Assembly (NCBI GenBank): GCA_003151275.1
Contig: PLXC01000027.1
Span: 1 to 64,000 of the forward strand
Length of the DNA stretch: 64,000 bases
Direction of reading: 5' to 3'
Source: Candidatus Melainabacteria bacterium
Lineage (GTDB): Bacteria; Cyanobacteriota; Vampirovibrionia; Obscuribacterales; Obscuribacteraceae
Made by a program: the position numbers and the translations under genes. The notes under the pieces are model-generated. The model was not told the origin of the DNA and searched no databases. It saw only the letters and a program-made list of their open reading frames with translations. Below, piece by piece: positions 44,248 through 53,430 of this stretch (positions are counted from its first letter, which is position 1; each line of letters begins with the position of its first letter).

Positions 44248-44763
44248 TTATGGTTTTTGTGGCATCGTGTAAGTGTAAGAAACAATGTGTTTTGAATTTA
44301 GGGTGATGCCTTTTGGTCCAGTTATTGCGCTCACGAGAAATGGAGGAATGATAATTGCCGATGTTGATACATCCACGTCCCCATCGATGCCTCCGCCAAT
44401 CTCTTCTGGCGGTACATCGCGTAGAGTTTCAGTAACTAGAATTTGTTCGCCTACTTTAATAGGCAAGTTTCTAGGAGTTTGACTTCGCACGATCGCCAAT
44501 GCCCGTTGGTATGGCGCTTCGTTGGGAGCCACTGTTCGGGCTGTGCCAATTGTCGGTGTGCCAGGTGGTCCTGATGCGGCAGCCCGCGCCGCATCTCGAC
44601 AAACTGCGTCGTTGATGGTTGCCCCGAGAGCGATAGTGCCGAGGTCAATGCATGTAAGTGCAATGGGAACGACAAGTACCAAGCCCGCGCAAAGCTCAAC
44701 TAATCCCTGCCCGTTTTTTCGATTCTTTTGAAATCGTCTCTTTATGGTTTTCTTGGTAATCAC
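44248..44763 (-). CDS. TadE-like pseudopilin
   Basis: The N-terminus has a basic stretch, then NGQGLVELCAGLVLVVPIALTC, which fits the class III (Flp/Tad) prepilin cleavage motif: Gly before the cut and Glu five residues later, followed by a hydrophobic helix. The remainder is a soluble domain with two pairs of hydrophobic strands. TadE proteins are minor pilins of tight-adherence pili. No tadABC or flp genes are in the window. It is divergent from another pseudopilin-like gene with 201 bp between. Confidence 0.75.
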   Translation of the reverse strand: MITKKTIKRRFQKNRKNGQGLVELCAGLVLVVPIALTCIDLGTIALGATINDAVCRDAARAAASGPPGTPTIGTARTVAPNEAPYQRALAIVRSQTPRNLPIKVGEQILVTETLRDVPPEEIGGGIDGDVDVSTSAIIIPPFLVSAITGPKGITLNSKHIVSYTYTMPQKP

Positions 44764-44964
44764 TGCTCTACATCCATCTTTGCTAACTCTTCCATCTCTA
44801 CCCGTCCCTCGTCCACTTTTAGGAGGTTTACAAACTTGATACGACCTGCGCCTAATTCACATGTAAAAGGACACCGTTCCTCCTAAAAGAATGACGCTCG
44901 CAGTAATCCCAAGAGAGCGGCATACTGTTTGCTGCTCGATATGGACCGTGCGCAGGGGAGTTTT

Positions 44965-45513
44965 ATGAAGAGTCGTGCTCAAAGATCCAAAACAGGACAC
45001 GCTGCACTGAGCGAATTTGCTGCCTCAACATGCTTGTTGATTTGCTTTCTTCTCATCCCGATTCTGAATATCGCTTTTCTGCCTGTGCGTTTCATGATTA
45101 CCAATGGTGTACTTTCGGAACTAACTCATCGCTTGTCCCACTGCGAGTCGAGAAGCGAAGCGTACACCGCCATGTCTGGCGAGCTATGGTGGAAGAGTAC
45201 GCTGTCCAAATGTGGTGTCACAGTCAGTGGCGAACAGCTTAGCCTCATTATCCTAACGAGCGACGGCTCTAATTCTCTTGTCCTTAAGCGGGGTGATATC
45301 TTGCCGGCGGATTGGCTTCCTGGCGGCAAAAATGCGCCCTGTATCTATTCTTTAGAAGCTAAGATGAATTGCTCGGCGGCACCGCTGTTCAAAACAAGCG
45401 CCATTAACGTCGCTGGACTAACCAGCCCAGTAACTCTATCGCTTTCAAGTCGATCGCAATGGGAGAACTTATCTCGGGATCCGAAGACTTTGGCTTATTA
45501 CATAAATGAATAG
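44965..45513 (+). CDS. TadE/TadG-like pseudopilin
   Basis: KTGHAALSEFAASTCLLICFLLIPIL repeats the Gly, then Glu six residues later, plus hydrophobic helix arrangement of the divergent gene, so this is likely a second pseudopilin, although the cleavage motif is imperfect. The rest (residues ~55-182) is a soluble domain with four Cys that could form disulfides. ATG 44965 is used because GGGGAG is 4 bases upstream. It overlaps functionally with the next gene, which starts 8 bp later. Confidence 0.6.
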   Translation: MKSRAQRSKTGHAALSEFAASTCLLICFLLIPILNIAFLPVRFMITNGVLSELTHRLSHCESRSEAYTAMSGELWWKSTLSKCGVTVSGEQLSLIILTSDGSNSLVLKRGDILPADWLPGGKNAPCIYSLEAKMNCSAAPLFKTSAINVAGLTSPVTLSLSSRSQWENLSRDPKTLAYYINE

Positions 45514-45521
45514 GAGGCATC

Positions 45522-46187
45522 ATGCACGGTATCAAATTGATTTCTAGCGCTTGCGGCTTCCTGGCGTTTTCTTTAGCCTTCGCCTATCCCGCCGGCGCTG
45601 GAACCACGTCTCTCGCCATCCCTAACGATCGCTTGGAACCTGCCCAGACAGCATCAAAGAGTTTATTATTTGCTAAGAGAGAAATTAGACCTAAGCCTTG
45701 TTTTGTGTTGCAAGCGAAAATTGTTGCAGTCGAAAAGCAATTTGAGCACGAAAGCTTCAATATGCATTCAGTGGTTAAAGCTTCAGTGTTTGCTTTTAAG
45801 CCAGGCGATGATCTGCACAAAATCGGCTATGAGCGGTTATGGTTTCACGATGGCAAGGCTATTGGCGTGGAGAAGAGAAATATTCTCGACGTTAAGTCTG
45901 GCTCGGCCATTGCGATTCGAGTGATTCAATCGCCGTCGCCTACTATTGAGGAAACTAAAGCTTCCGCAAATGTGGTGCTGCGTTTAGTGCTAGACACTCT
46001 CATCCATAAAAATGAAGTTGCTGGAGTTACAGTGCCTGCAAATACTTTCTCCGCTATCTCACAAGAACTTCAATTCCGCAATGGACACTTGCTTCCAGAA
46101 GGTCAAGAACCTCCTAAAGAAGCACATGTATCGTTTCAATTGAATGGTGAAGCTTCGAATTTGAAGCAAACATTTTATTGGATATAG
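45522..46187 (+). CDS. Secreted protein of unknown function
   Basis: A signal peptide (LISSACGFLAFSLAFAYPAGA) is followed by about 195 residues with beta-rich segments and a PxNTFSAISQEL-like turn. There are no recognised motifs. ATG 45522 follows AGGAGG by 4 bases, and the gap to the pseudopilin gene is 8 bp, so the two form an operon. It could be an extracytoplasmic partner of the pseudopilins. Confidence 0.65.
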   Translation: MHGIKLISSACGFLAFSLAFAYPAGAGTTSLAIPNDRLEPAQTASKSLLFAKREIRPKPCFVLQAKIVAVEKQFEHESFNMHSVVKASVFAFKPGDDLHKIGYERLWFHDGKAIGVEKRNILDVKSGSAIAIRVIQSPSPTIEETKASANVVLRLVLDTLIHKNEVAGVTVPANTFSAISQELQFRNGHLLPEGQEPPKEAHVSFQLNGEASNLKQTFYWI

Positions 46188-46263
46188 GTCCAAATCTAGA
46201 ATGCCACCGATATCCATGCATGCTGAATAAAATTGTTCGCTGGCATGGGAAACAGCCAGAGCG

Positions 46264-47646
46264 TCAGCCCTTAAGCAACGATTCGACTGCTTCGCGAAAG
46301 ACTTCGGAATGTCTGTCGATGTCACTGGCTGTGGTGGCAGGGCACATCAACGCCATGTTATGAAATGGTGTCATTAAAATTCCGCGATTGAGCGCATAAA
46401 GGTGCATATACAAATCCAACGAACCGTCAATTGCTGCTGCCGCTTCTCCGCCGTTTTTAGGCGCTTTTTCTTTAAACCAGTATTCTGCTCGACAACCAAG
46501 CTGCTGAACCGTCCACGGTAATTCGAACTCGCTGATTACAGCTTGCACTCCTTCCACGAATCGGGTCGCCAGCGGAATTGTCTTTTCGTATGCTGAATCC
46601 GTCAGCACATGTTCGAGGGTCGCCCGCATCGCTGCTAGCGATAAGGCGTTTCCGGCCAAGGTGCCACCAATTCCACTTGTGTCGGATTCATCGATGGGTG
46701 TGTTATCCATGATTCGCTGAGCGGTCTCCTCATTGAACCCATAGGCAGCTGCAGGAATTCCACTGGCAATAGGCTTGCCGACTGTTAAGATGTCTGGTTT
46801 CAAAGCATGCAGCTGGGTGTACCCGCCCGGCCCCGAGCAAACAGTGTGGGTTTCATCAATTATCAGCAAAGTCTCTGTTCGCCGTGTTATTTCTCTCAAA
46901 GCTTCGTGAAAGCCGGGCTCAGGATGAACTATGCCGATGTTGGTCATAACTGGCTCCGCTAAAACGCAGGCTATTTCTTTGGACGCCAATGCATTTTCGA
47001 GAGCGTTTAGATCATTGAATTCAACTACTCGAGTGGTCACGCAAGGATCTACCGGTGGTCCAAGATTACCTTTGCGCGGCACAGCTATGCCATTTTCCAA
47101 GGTGATGAAGGTCTCGTCGACCGTACCGTGGTAGCACCAGTTGAAAACAAGAATCAACTTACGTCCGGTGATTTTTCGAGCGAGTCTGATTGAAAATCGA
47201 TTTGCGTCCGTTGCCGTCATGGCGATTTGCCAGTATTTGAGTCCGAACCGGCGCGTCAGTTCTTTGCCTACCCAGAGCGCGTCTGCGGTCGGTAACATGA
47301 AAGTGGTGCCATTTTTGATCCGATCAACAATCGCTTCTTGAGATGCTTTGGGAGCATGACCAGTCATTGCACCTGTATCCCCAAGACATAAGTCTATATA
47401 TTCGTGACCGTCGACATCTGTGAAATGTGCACCACTTGCCTCCGCCACAAAAATCGGAAAAGAACCGGCCCAGCGCACCATCCAATTCATTGGTACGCCG
47501 CCTAGCAAATATTGTTTTGACTCCTCGAAGAGGGCTTTCGATTTTGGATGCGTCTCTTCAAAGCGCGCTTGTTCCTTTACAATCAATGATGCTAGTTGCT
47601 CGCGGTCTATAGTTGCATGATTGGAGATGCTCGTTTTGATGATCAA
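46264..47646 (-). CDS. Class III aminotransferase, glutamate-1-semialdehyde aminomutase-like
   Basis: PLP-dependent enzyme with the internal Asp motif LLIIDETHTV, the Lys in TVGKPIASGIPAAAYGF and GGTLAGNALSLAA. This resembles HemL-type aminomutases and related omega-aminotransferases, but the usual HemL signature context is altered, so it is more likely a paralogue with another substrate. The TTG start overlaps the stop of the upstream membrane gene (TTGA), with GGGAG just ahead, so translation is coupled. Cytoplasmic. Confidence 0.88.
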   Translation of the reverse strand: MIIKTSISNHATIDREQLASLIVKEQARFEETHPKSKALFEESKQYLLGGVPMNWMVRWAGSFPIFVAEASGAHFTDVDGHEYIDLCLGDTGAMTGHAPKASQEAIVDRIKNGTTFMLPTADALWVGKELTRRFGLKYWQIAMTATDANRFSIRLARKITGRKLILVFNWCYHGTVDETFITLENGIAVPRKGNLGPPVDPCVTTRVVEFNDLNALENALASKEIACVLAEPVMTNIGIVHPEPGFHEALREITRRTETLLIIDETHTVCSGPGGYTQLHALKPDILTVGKPIASGIPAAAYGFNEETAQRIMDNTPIDESDTSGIGGTLAGNALSLAAMRATLEHVLTDSAYEKTIPLATRFVEGVQAVISEFELPWTVQQLGCRAEYWFKEKAPKNGGEAAAAIDGSLDLYMHLYALNRGILMTPFHNMALMCPATTASDIDRHSEVFREAVESLLKG

Positions 47647-48329
47647 TCTTCTCCCATCTCAATTTCGTCGAGTTCGTCATTCATAATCCAGCGCGTGTAC
47701 ACAACGGCTGTGGCGACACTTTGGGCCATGAAACACAGAAACGGCACGATTACTGTGAATGAGGCTACAGTCGCTATTGCCGCGAAGATTAGATCCAGAA
47801 TCGCGAGTGGAACAAAAATGCGATTGGTATCAAACCAGCTTCGTTTTAGCGCTTGAATCGGTCCATAACCCTGATCCACAACATAGTAGGGTGCGAGTTG
47901 GAACTTTAGAAAAATAATCGGGCTAACTACAACTAGTGCAGCAGGTATTGCCATGGCGATCGTAGTCAGACACAAAACCATTGCGGCGGAAAACATTTGA
48001 GGAATTGGTCTGAATAGATTGGTCATCTGCACCGACTCTTGCCTGGCGATTTTTAGTGTTACAAATATCCACCCGGCGTAAAATCCGGCAATCAATAATC
48101 CAGGGATCACCAATCCTAGGAGGCTCGCAGGACCGGCATCTTTGAGGTGAAAAATCATTTTGTCGATCAACAATCCGACCATGACGCCAACGCCCATTAA
48201 GGCTACGGGACCAAGCAAAGATACGATCCATGCTCCTACGAGCGGAAAGAATTGCTTCATGCAGAGCAGCCCTGATTCCTTCAAAACTGCAAGAGAATAC
48301 ACCGAAGACTTCTTTAGTTGAATTTCCAT
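47643..48329 (-). CDS. Multi-pass membrane protein of unknown function
   Basis: About six membrane helices in 228 residues (for example LVGAWIVSLLGPVALMGVGV, LVIPGLLIAGFYAGWIFVTL, LTTIAMAIPAALVVVSP). A YVVDQGYGPIQALKRSW motif recalls the DUF4013 or related families of membrane proteins of unknown role. ATG 48329, first gene of a two-gene operon with the aminotransferase. No catalytic residues are apparent. Confidence 0.7.
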   Translation of the reverse strand: MEIQLKKSSVYSLAVLKESGLLCMKQFFPLVGAWIVSLLGPVALMGVGVMVGLLIDKMIFHLKDAGPASLLGLVIPGLLIAGFYAGWIFVTLKIARQESVQMTNLFRPIPQMFSAAMVLCLTTIAMAIPAALVVVSPIIFLKFQLAPYYVVDQGYGPIQALKRSWFDTNRIFVPLAILDLIFAAIATVASFTVIVPFLCFMAQSVATAVVYTRWIMNDELDEIEMGED

Positions 48330-48370
48330 ACATTACTCAGTGGTATTAGTGGATGTCATTTTACCTGATT

Positions 48371-50155
48371 TCAGCGGAGTTGACGGACGGATATTTCTTC
48401 CTTCGCATAAGGGATAGTGAAAGTGAAGCGCGCCCCGCCAGCCGCTTCATTGGTGGCATATATAGTGCCACGGTGTCCTTCCACAATCAAACGGCTAATT
48501 GCCAAGCCAAGTCCAGTGCCACCTTCCTTTGTTTGCTTGCTTGTCGGCGCCACTTCGAATGCGGCGAAAACTTTTTCGACATAATCTGGCGGTATACCAG
48601 GTCCTTGGTCGATCACGCTCACTTCTACAAAATTTGAGCGCTCTTTACTGACGATCGTCACTAGTCCTTCAGGTTTGCAGTATCTAATAGCATTGGATAA
48701 CAAGTTAACCAGAAGCTGCGTAATCCGCTCGCCATCAACTAAGACAATTGCCGAGCAGTCGGCGGTTTTCAGTCGTACGTTGGACTTAGCAGCATGAGCG
48801 AGCACTTCTTGTTCTGCTTGTTTGAGGATGTTATTTAAGCTTGTCGGTTTAATGTCAAATTGCATTTGTCCCGATTGCAGTTTTTCAAAATCTAACAGGT
48901 CGCTGACCAGTCTGATCAGTCGATCCAAACTGCGGGTAACTGAGAGGAATACCGGTTGGGCAGCCTCGGGAATGGAACCCATTTTGCCGGCTATTGTTTG
49001 TGAAATGGTTTGTGATACCGCCATCAGTGGTGAACGAAGTTCATCACTGATCATGGCAATGAAGTCTTCTTTGAGATGCTCCACTTTTTTTTGCTCGGTG
49101 ATATCACTGACCACGCAAAATAAGCTTTTGTCAGATTCAGACCAAAAAGATGACCACGAGGTCTCCACTATTTTCTTGTCATTGGTTAAAAGCTTTAATT
49201 CGAATGTTCTCGAGCCCTCAACTTTGCAGGACTCCGTTAGTTGTTCATCGGAGCGCAATGCTTCCTCAGGCGGTACGACGTCCATCAGGGACAATCTGGC
49301 TAGTTTTTCCGGTGGGAATCCAAGCAATCTTTTCGCAAATGGATTTACTTTTAAAAATGATCCCTCACTAGTCAGCGAACAAATGAGATTGGCCGAATTG
49401 TCAATAATCGCATGTTCTCGCTGCTCCGCTTCTCTGATTGCCAAATCCATGACGTGGAAAATTTGGTCAACTCTTGCTAGATCGTCATCTCCCGTAAGTG
49501 GCTCGGCTAGTGGTTGACGGCGCGAGAATCGTTTCGCATTGGCCGTGATCAATTCAATCAGCTTGCGAGTATTTAAAGCACAAAGAGTGGCAAGGGCAAT
49601 CGTCACTATGATGCTGCATATAGTGGCAGTAACTACGATTTGGATAATATTATTGCGGCGCGCGCTTTCAGCGGATTTATCATGTCGGCTATTTTCGGCC
49701 TCAACAACTTTACTGACCACATCTGTCATTTGCGTCGACAAGGATAAAATTTTGGGAGTAATGTCTGGATGGGTTAGGTGATCTTGTTGAATGGTTTCGA
49801 GATAATGGAATGTTTCCAGTAGTTCATGCCCTATTCTCAAAATGTTTTGATCGTAGATCTTGTAAGCAGGAATTGTAGACAACTCTTTATGCAACTCAGT
49901 CAATCGGTCAGCAAACATTTTATTTTGCATGTTGGATCTTGCCGCGATACCGTCAAACGATATGAACGATTCGCCCAATGAGCGATAAAGGTCGTTGGTC
50001 AACAAGTCGCATTGGCGAATCAATCCGCTAGACATGGCTGATTTGGTCACATCTTCCTGTGCCCTAAAAATCCAAGCAACTAAGCAGATCGAAAGAAGAA
50101 ACTGAAACATCAGAGGCAAGCAGATTACGATTATGCCCTGAGTAAGGAGCTTCAT
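48371..50155 (-). CDS. Sensor histidine kinase with His-to-Asp at the phosphorylation site
   Basis: Architecture: membrane helix, ~170-residue extracytoplasmic sensor region, second helix (IVVTATICSIIVTIALATLC), HAMP-like segment, PAS domain (residues ~250-350), HisKA and HATPase. The H-box reads ISDELRSPL, where Asp371 (codon GAT) replaces the phospho-accepting His. The ATPase motifs LVNLLSNAIRYCKPEG, DQGPGIPPD and GGTGLGLAIS are intact. It cannot autophosphorylate by the standard route, and may instead modulate a partner. Its start overlaps the stop of the upstream kinase gene (ATGA), so both are made together. Confidence 0.9.
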   Translation of the reverse strand: MKLLTQGIIVICLPLMFQFLLSICLVAWIFRAQEDVTKSAMSSGLIRQCDLLTNDLYRSLGESFISFDGIAARSNMQNKMFADRLTELHKELSTIPAYKIYDQNILRIGHELLETFHYLETIQQDHLTHPDITPKILSLSTQMTDVVSKVVEAENSRHDKSAESARRNNIIQIVVTATICSIIVTIALATLCALNTRKLIELITANAKRFSRRQPLAEPLTGDDDLARVDQIFHVMDLAIREAEQREHAIIDNSANLICSLTSEGSFLKVNPFAKRLLGFPPEKLARLSLMDVVPPEEALRSDEQLTESCKVEGSRTFELKLLTNDKKIVETSWSSFWSESDKSLFCVVSDITEQKKVEHLKEDFIAMISDELRSPLMAVSQTISQTIAGKMGSIPEAAQPVFLSVTRSLDRLIRLVSDLLDFEKLQSGQMQFDIKPTSLNNILKQAEQEVLAHAAKSNVRLKTADCSAIVLVDGERITQLLVNLLSNAIRYCKPEGLVTIVSKERSNFVEVSVIDQGPGIPPDYVEKVFAAFEVAPTSKQTKEGGTGLGLAISRLIVEGHRGTIYATNEAAGGARFTFTIPYAKEEISVRQLR

Positions 50156-51969
50156 TGCTGGTCCTCACTTTCGCTAGCGAACTTTGGCAATGTAATATAA
50201 AATCGGCTGCCCTTGCCTTTCTCACTTAAAACACCAATGGTTCCATTCTGCGCTTCAATTAACACTTTTGCTAACGCCAAACCAAGACCATTGCTCTTGT
50301 TTTTCTGCTGCTGGTTATTGCGCGATTGGAAGTACTTTTCGAAAACAAGGTCGAGTTCTTCTGCCGGTATATGTGGACCTTGATCGTCGACGTTAATTTG
50401 CACCAAGTTGTCTTTCGAATTGATTGAAACAGAAATTGTATTACCAGGAGTTGACTGGTTGAGAGCGTTTTGAAGAAGATTTGTTAGAGTCTGCACCAGG
50501 CGTCTTTCGTCAGCCAACAAAGATTCATCTCGATTTGGGCGGACGATTTCCACCTTCGATGATTGCGCTTGTGCTGCCACTGTACTGATAGCCTGCAAAC
50601 AAGCATCAAGAGCGCTTACGCAATTGAGTTCGAAATGTGTCTTGCTTGATTCCATTCGCTCAAGGTCCAGCAGTGATTGAATCAAATCCATCAATTTATC
50701 CAGGTTTTGCTCAGCCTCTGTCAAAGCACCTTTGAGATTCTCGTCAAGCTCTCCAAATCTTCCTGCGCTCAAAGAAGTGAGATTGACTGAGACTGACATC
50801 AGAGGAGTTCTTAGGTCATGGCTGGCAATGGCGAGTAGCCGCTGTTTTGCGCGTTCAACGTTCTTTCGTTCGCTAACATCACGTATGACACAGTAGTATT
50901 TATTGGCTTCGGGGATCCAGCTGACTTTCCAAGCAAACTCTCGTATGATTCCATCGCCGCATTTGAATTCGGTTTCGAAATCATGTTCCGTTGCCGTTTG
51001 GCTCGTTTCACTTAAAATATTTCTGACTCTGGTTGCATCATGATCCGGCAGCAAAGTAAATATTGATCGCCCGAGAACGTCATCGACAGTGTATTGCCAC
51101 GAATTTTGTACTGATTCACCAATTGAGATTATTTTAAATCGATTATCTATGGAACAGAGTACGTCGACTGATTTGTTTAAAACAGCAAATTCTTTCTTGT
51201 GAACACTCTCCACATACTGAGCAGCGCTATGAAGCGTTCTATCCAATTCATCAATTTCATCGCCACCTGTAAGAGCCGGTGGTAGAGGTTGACTGAGAGC
51301 CACTTTTTCCGCGTTGCCTTCGATCAATTGAAGCCGTTTACCGAAACTTCTGAATAAGACTGATGCTACAAGTATTGAAATTAGTAAGCTTAGAAGAAAG
51401 GCAACTATCGCTGAAACTGCGACTAACCATCGCGATTTTTCTAGCTCTGATGATTCTAGCGTTTCAATCGAAGTCTCTACGTCGACGATACGTTTTACTA
51501 GCGGATCACTCTCCATAATCAGGCTAAAGACTTCATTTTTAAGCTTCGGGCCTTTTTTGCGCTTAGGTATTGTTTTGTCTTCAGAAATTCTGCGCGCTTT
51601 ATCTATCAGTTCCAGAGCATGATCAAATACTGCCGGTGCTGCCGCTAGCGCTTCGCGCACACTGGGATGAATGTCGGCGGCACTTAACACTCCAGCTTTA
51701 GCTATTTTTATGCGTTCCGCGTCCTCGGCAAAATTCGGAGAACTGCCATCGGCTCGATAGATTCCCATAGTGGCGATGTCGATTCCCGCCGCATTAAAAT
51801 TATTCTGCATAGAATGGTATTCGGAGAGAATTTTTCTAGAATTGTGGAAACGGTCTGCTGTTGTTTGCGTCGATTGCAGCATTTGAACAAGAAATGCAGT
51901 GGCTGCGATCTCGAAGGACAATGGAATCAGCATCAGTATCAGAATCTTTTGCCAAATGCGTAGATTCAT
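50152..51969 (-). CDS. Sensor histidine kinase (intact)
   Basis: Same overall layout as the downstream kinase: N-terminal membrane helix, ~140-residue sensor region with coiled-coil look, second helix (LVAVSAIVAFLLSLLISILVA), HAMP-like segment, PAS, HisKA and HATPase. The H-box AIASHDLRTPL keeps the phosphorylated His (H384). ATPase motifs are LTNLLQNALNQS, DDQGPHIP and NGLGLALAK. First gene of a two-kinase operon; no response regulator gene is adjacent. Sequence similarity between the two suggests duplication followed by loss of the His in the second. Confidence 0.92.
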   Translation of the reverse strand: MNLRIWQKILILMLIPLSFEIAATAFLVQMLQSTQTTADRFHNSRKILSEYHSMQNNFNAAGIDIATMGIYRADGSSPNFAEDAERIKIAKAGVLSAADIHPSVREALAAAPAVFDHALELIDKARRISEDKTIPKRKKGPKLKNEVFSLIMESDPLVKRIVDVETSIETLESSELEKSRWLVAVSAIVAFLLSLLISILVASVLFRSFGKRLQLIEGNAEKVALSQPLPPALTGGDEIDELDRTLHSAAQYVESVHKKEFAVLNKSVDVLCSIDNRFKIISIGESVQNSWQYTVDDVLGRSIFTLLPDHDATRVRNILSETSQTATEHDFETEFKCGDGIIREFAWKVSWIPEANKYYCVIRDVSERKNVERAKQRLLAIASHDLRTPLMSVSVNLTSLSAGRFGELDENLKGALTEAEQNLDKLMDLIQSLLDLERMESSKTHFELNCVSALDACLQAISTVAAQAQSSKVEIVRPNRDESLLADERRLVQTLTNLLQNALNQSTPGNTISVSINSKDNLVQINVDDQGPHIPAEELDLVFEKYFQSRNNQQQKNKSNGLGLALAKVLIEAQNGTIGVLSEKGKGSRFYITLPKFASESEDQQ

Positions 51970-51985
51970 TTCCAGCCTATCGAGG

Positions 51986-51999
51986 CACTATATGCGGTG
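51986..51999. repeat. CACC-N6-GGTG family hairpin
   Basis: CACT-ATATGC-GGTG, flanked by GG and CTG, between the cupin stop and the first kinase start. Confidence 0.4.
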
Positions 52000-52012
52000 C
52001 TGGATGCAGACG

Positions 52013-52369
52013 TCATTTATGAGCGTAATCCTCTGCACCAAGGAAGTGGATAGAGACATAAGGCTGGTCGCCGACGACCCAGCTATCATGCCCAGGACCA
52101 ACGTGAAATAAGGTTCCTGCAGTCAATTCAATTATGGTGCCATCATCCATTGCCGCAACTGCCTGCCCAGAAATCACTAGTCCAAGGTGTTCCACCTCGC
52201 AAGTCTTAGTGCCCACTATCGGCCCAACGTGCTCGGTCCACTTCCAACCTGGTTCATAAGTCGCTCTACCGAGTGTCATACCGGGCATGCGGACTAGTTC
52301 GAATTTTCCTTTTTCGAAGGTCAGGGTTTCATCTGGAGTTTCGAAGCGCTTCAAAGTTGCCGGTATCAT
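52013..52369 (-). CDS. Small cupin-domain protein
   Basis: A single-domain cupin (118 residues) with motif 1 around EHVGPIVGTKTCEVEHLGLVISG and motif 2 around LFHVGPGHDSWVVGD. The His/Glu residues could bind a metal. Cupins of this size are sensors, isomerases or dioxygenases; the role is not determined. ATG 52369 has AAAGGAG directly upstream. It lies 43 bp before the kinase operon on the same strand. Confidence 0.85.
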   Translation of the reverse strand: MIPATLKRFETPDETLTFEKGKFELVRMPGMTLGRATYEPGWKWTEHVGPIVGTKTCEVEHLGLVISGQAVAAMDDGTIIELTAGTLFHVGPGHDSWVVGDQPYVSIHFLGAEDYAHK

Positions 52370-52572
52370 GTGACTCCTTTAAGATAAATCCGATTCAACG
52401 CTACACTTCAATCAGAGTCCGTTGCCGATACCCGATACTGTACGTTATTTTATTTCATCTTCCAGGCATTTAGCTTTCCACCTAGAATGGGCTATAGACT
52501 CGAGTCTCAATAACCCAGTAAGGTCTTGTATTCTTGAGTTTCTATCTTTTCTCCAATTAAGTGTCGATCTGC

Positions 52573-53235
52573 CTACCGGATCGGCGCACCAGTAACGGGG
52601 TTTTGCCCTTTTAAATAACTGTCGTATTGATGCGCGTAAAATGCCTGCATGGAATTGCCGCTCGATTGATATCTTCTTCCATAGCCCCTGCCAGATGATA
52701 CCACTCGTCGTGGGCTGACCAGAGCCATCTCGCTCCGGGCTCCCTTGTAACCTAGACTCGATGCCTTCAGGTAATTTTGCTTAGCGGCCGCCTTGTTCCC
52801 TAAAGCTGCATAGGCACTGCCCAGGCTGTTCCAATAATTGGCATTGTTTGGTCTTAATTGCGCGGCATGTGTGAAAGCGTTGACGGCGTCAGCATATTGG
52901 TTTAATTCCATACTGGAAAAAGCTAAAGCGTTCCACGCTTCAGGGATGGATGGATCTAGCGCGACAGACTTTTGGTAGGCCCGACGCGCGTCCGCCGTGC
53001 GACCTAATCCAATGTGATGAGCTCTGCTGCCATAGGAAATTCCGAGGTAAGACCAAGCGTTTGCGTCTGCCGGGCTGGCTTGGGTCCACGCTGTCGTATA
53101 TTTGAGAAGTGCTGACCATTTCTTGGCCCGAGCGTAGGTGTCGGCCTTTTCTCTGGAAAACTCCTGCGCCTGAGCTGCGGGGAAGCCATAGGAGCAGAAC
53201 AAAAACAATAAGACCAACATTCTGGCAGCCATCAT
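52573..53235 (-). CDS. Secreted TPR protein
   Basis: Signal peptide (MLVLLFLFCSYGFPAAQAQ) followed by three to four TPR repeats (residues ~30-160, with DANAWSYLGISYGSRAHHIGLGRTADARRAYQKSV and ANYWNSLGSAYAALGNKAAAKQNY) and a basic, Ser/Gly/Tyr-rich tail. Periplasmic scaffold of unknown partner. ATG 53235 has GGGGG close upstream. Its start faces the metalloprotease gene. Confidence 0.8.
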   Translation of the reverse strand: MMAARMLVLLFLFCSYGFPAAQAQEFSREKADTYARAKKWSALLKYTTAWTQASPADANAWSYLGISYGSRAHHIGLGRTADARRAYQKSVALDPSIPEAWNALAFSSMELNQYADAVNAFTHAAQLRPNNANYWNSLGSAYAALGNKAAAKQNYLKASSLGYKGARSEMALVSPRRVVSSGRGYGRRYQSSGNSMQAFYAHQYDSYLKGQNPVTGAPIR

Positions 53236-53430
53236 TTACCCCCGCCTGCGCGACTGAATGTGCGATCACCACTAAATTGACTGTGTGTGATCCTATCAGG
53301 TAGCCTCTGTCGTGCAAATAGAGGATTCGTGCAAAATGAGGACCTCGGAGAAGTAGATAAGTGTCTGGTAGTCAAGTTTTTCTGTTAAACAGCGGCTGCC
53401 GCTGGGAAAATTACTGGAAAGGAATTGTTG

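Noticed and set aside
48466..48480. CACC/GGTG-like sequence GGCATATATAGTGCC inside the kinase gene
   Set aside because: It lies in coding sequence, with a different arrangement from the intergenic family.
48822..49517. Plus-strand frame of 231 residues inside the kinase gene
   Set aside because: Shadow of the kinase: no start signal and the minus frame has all kinase motifs.
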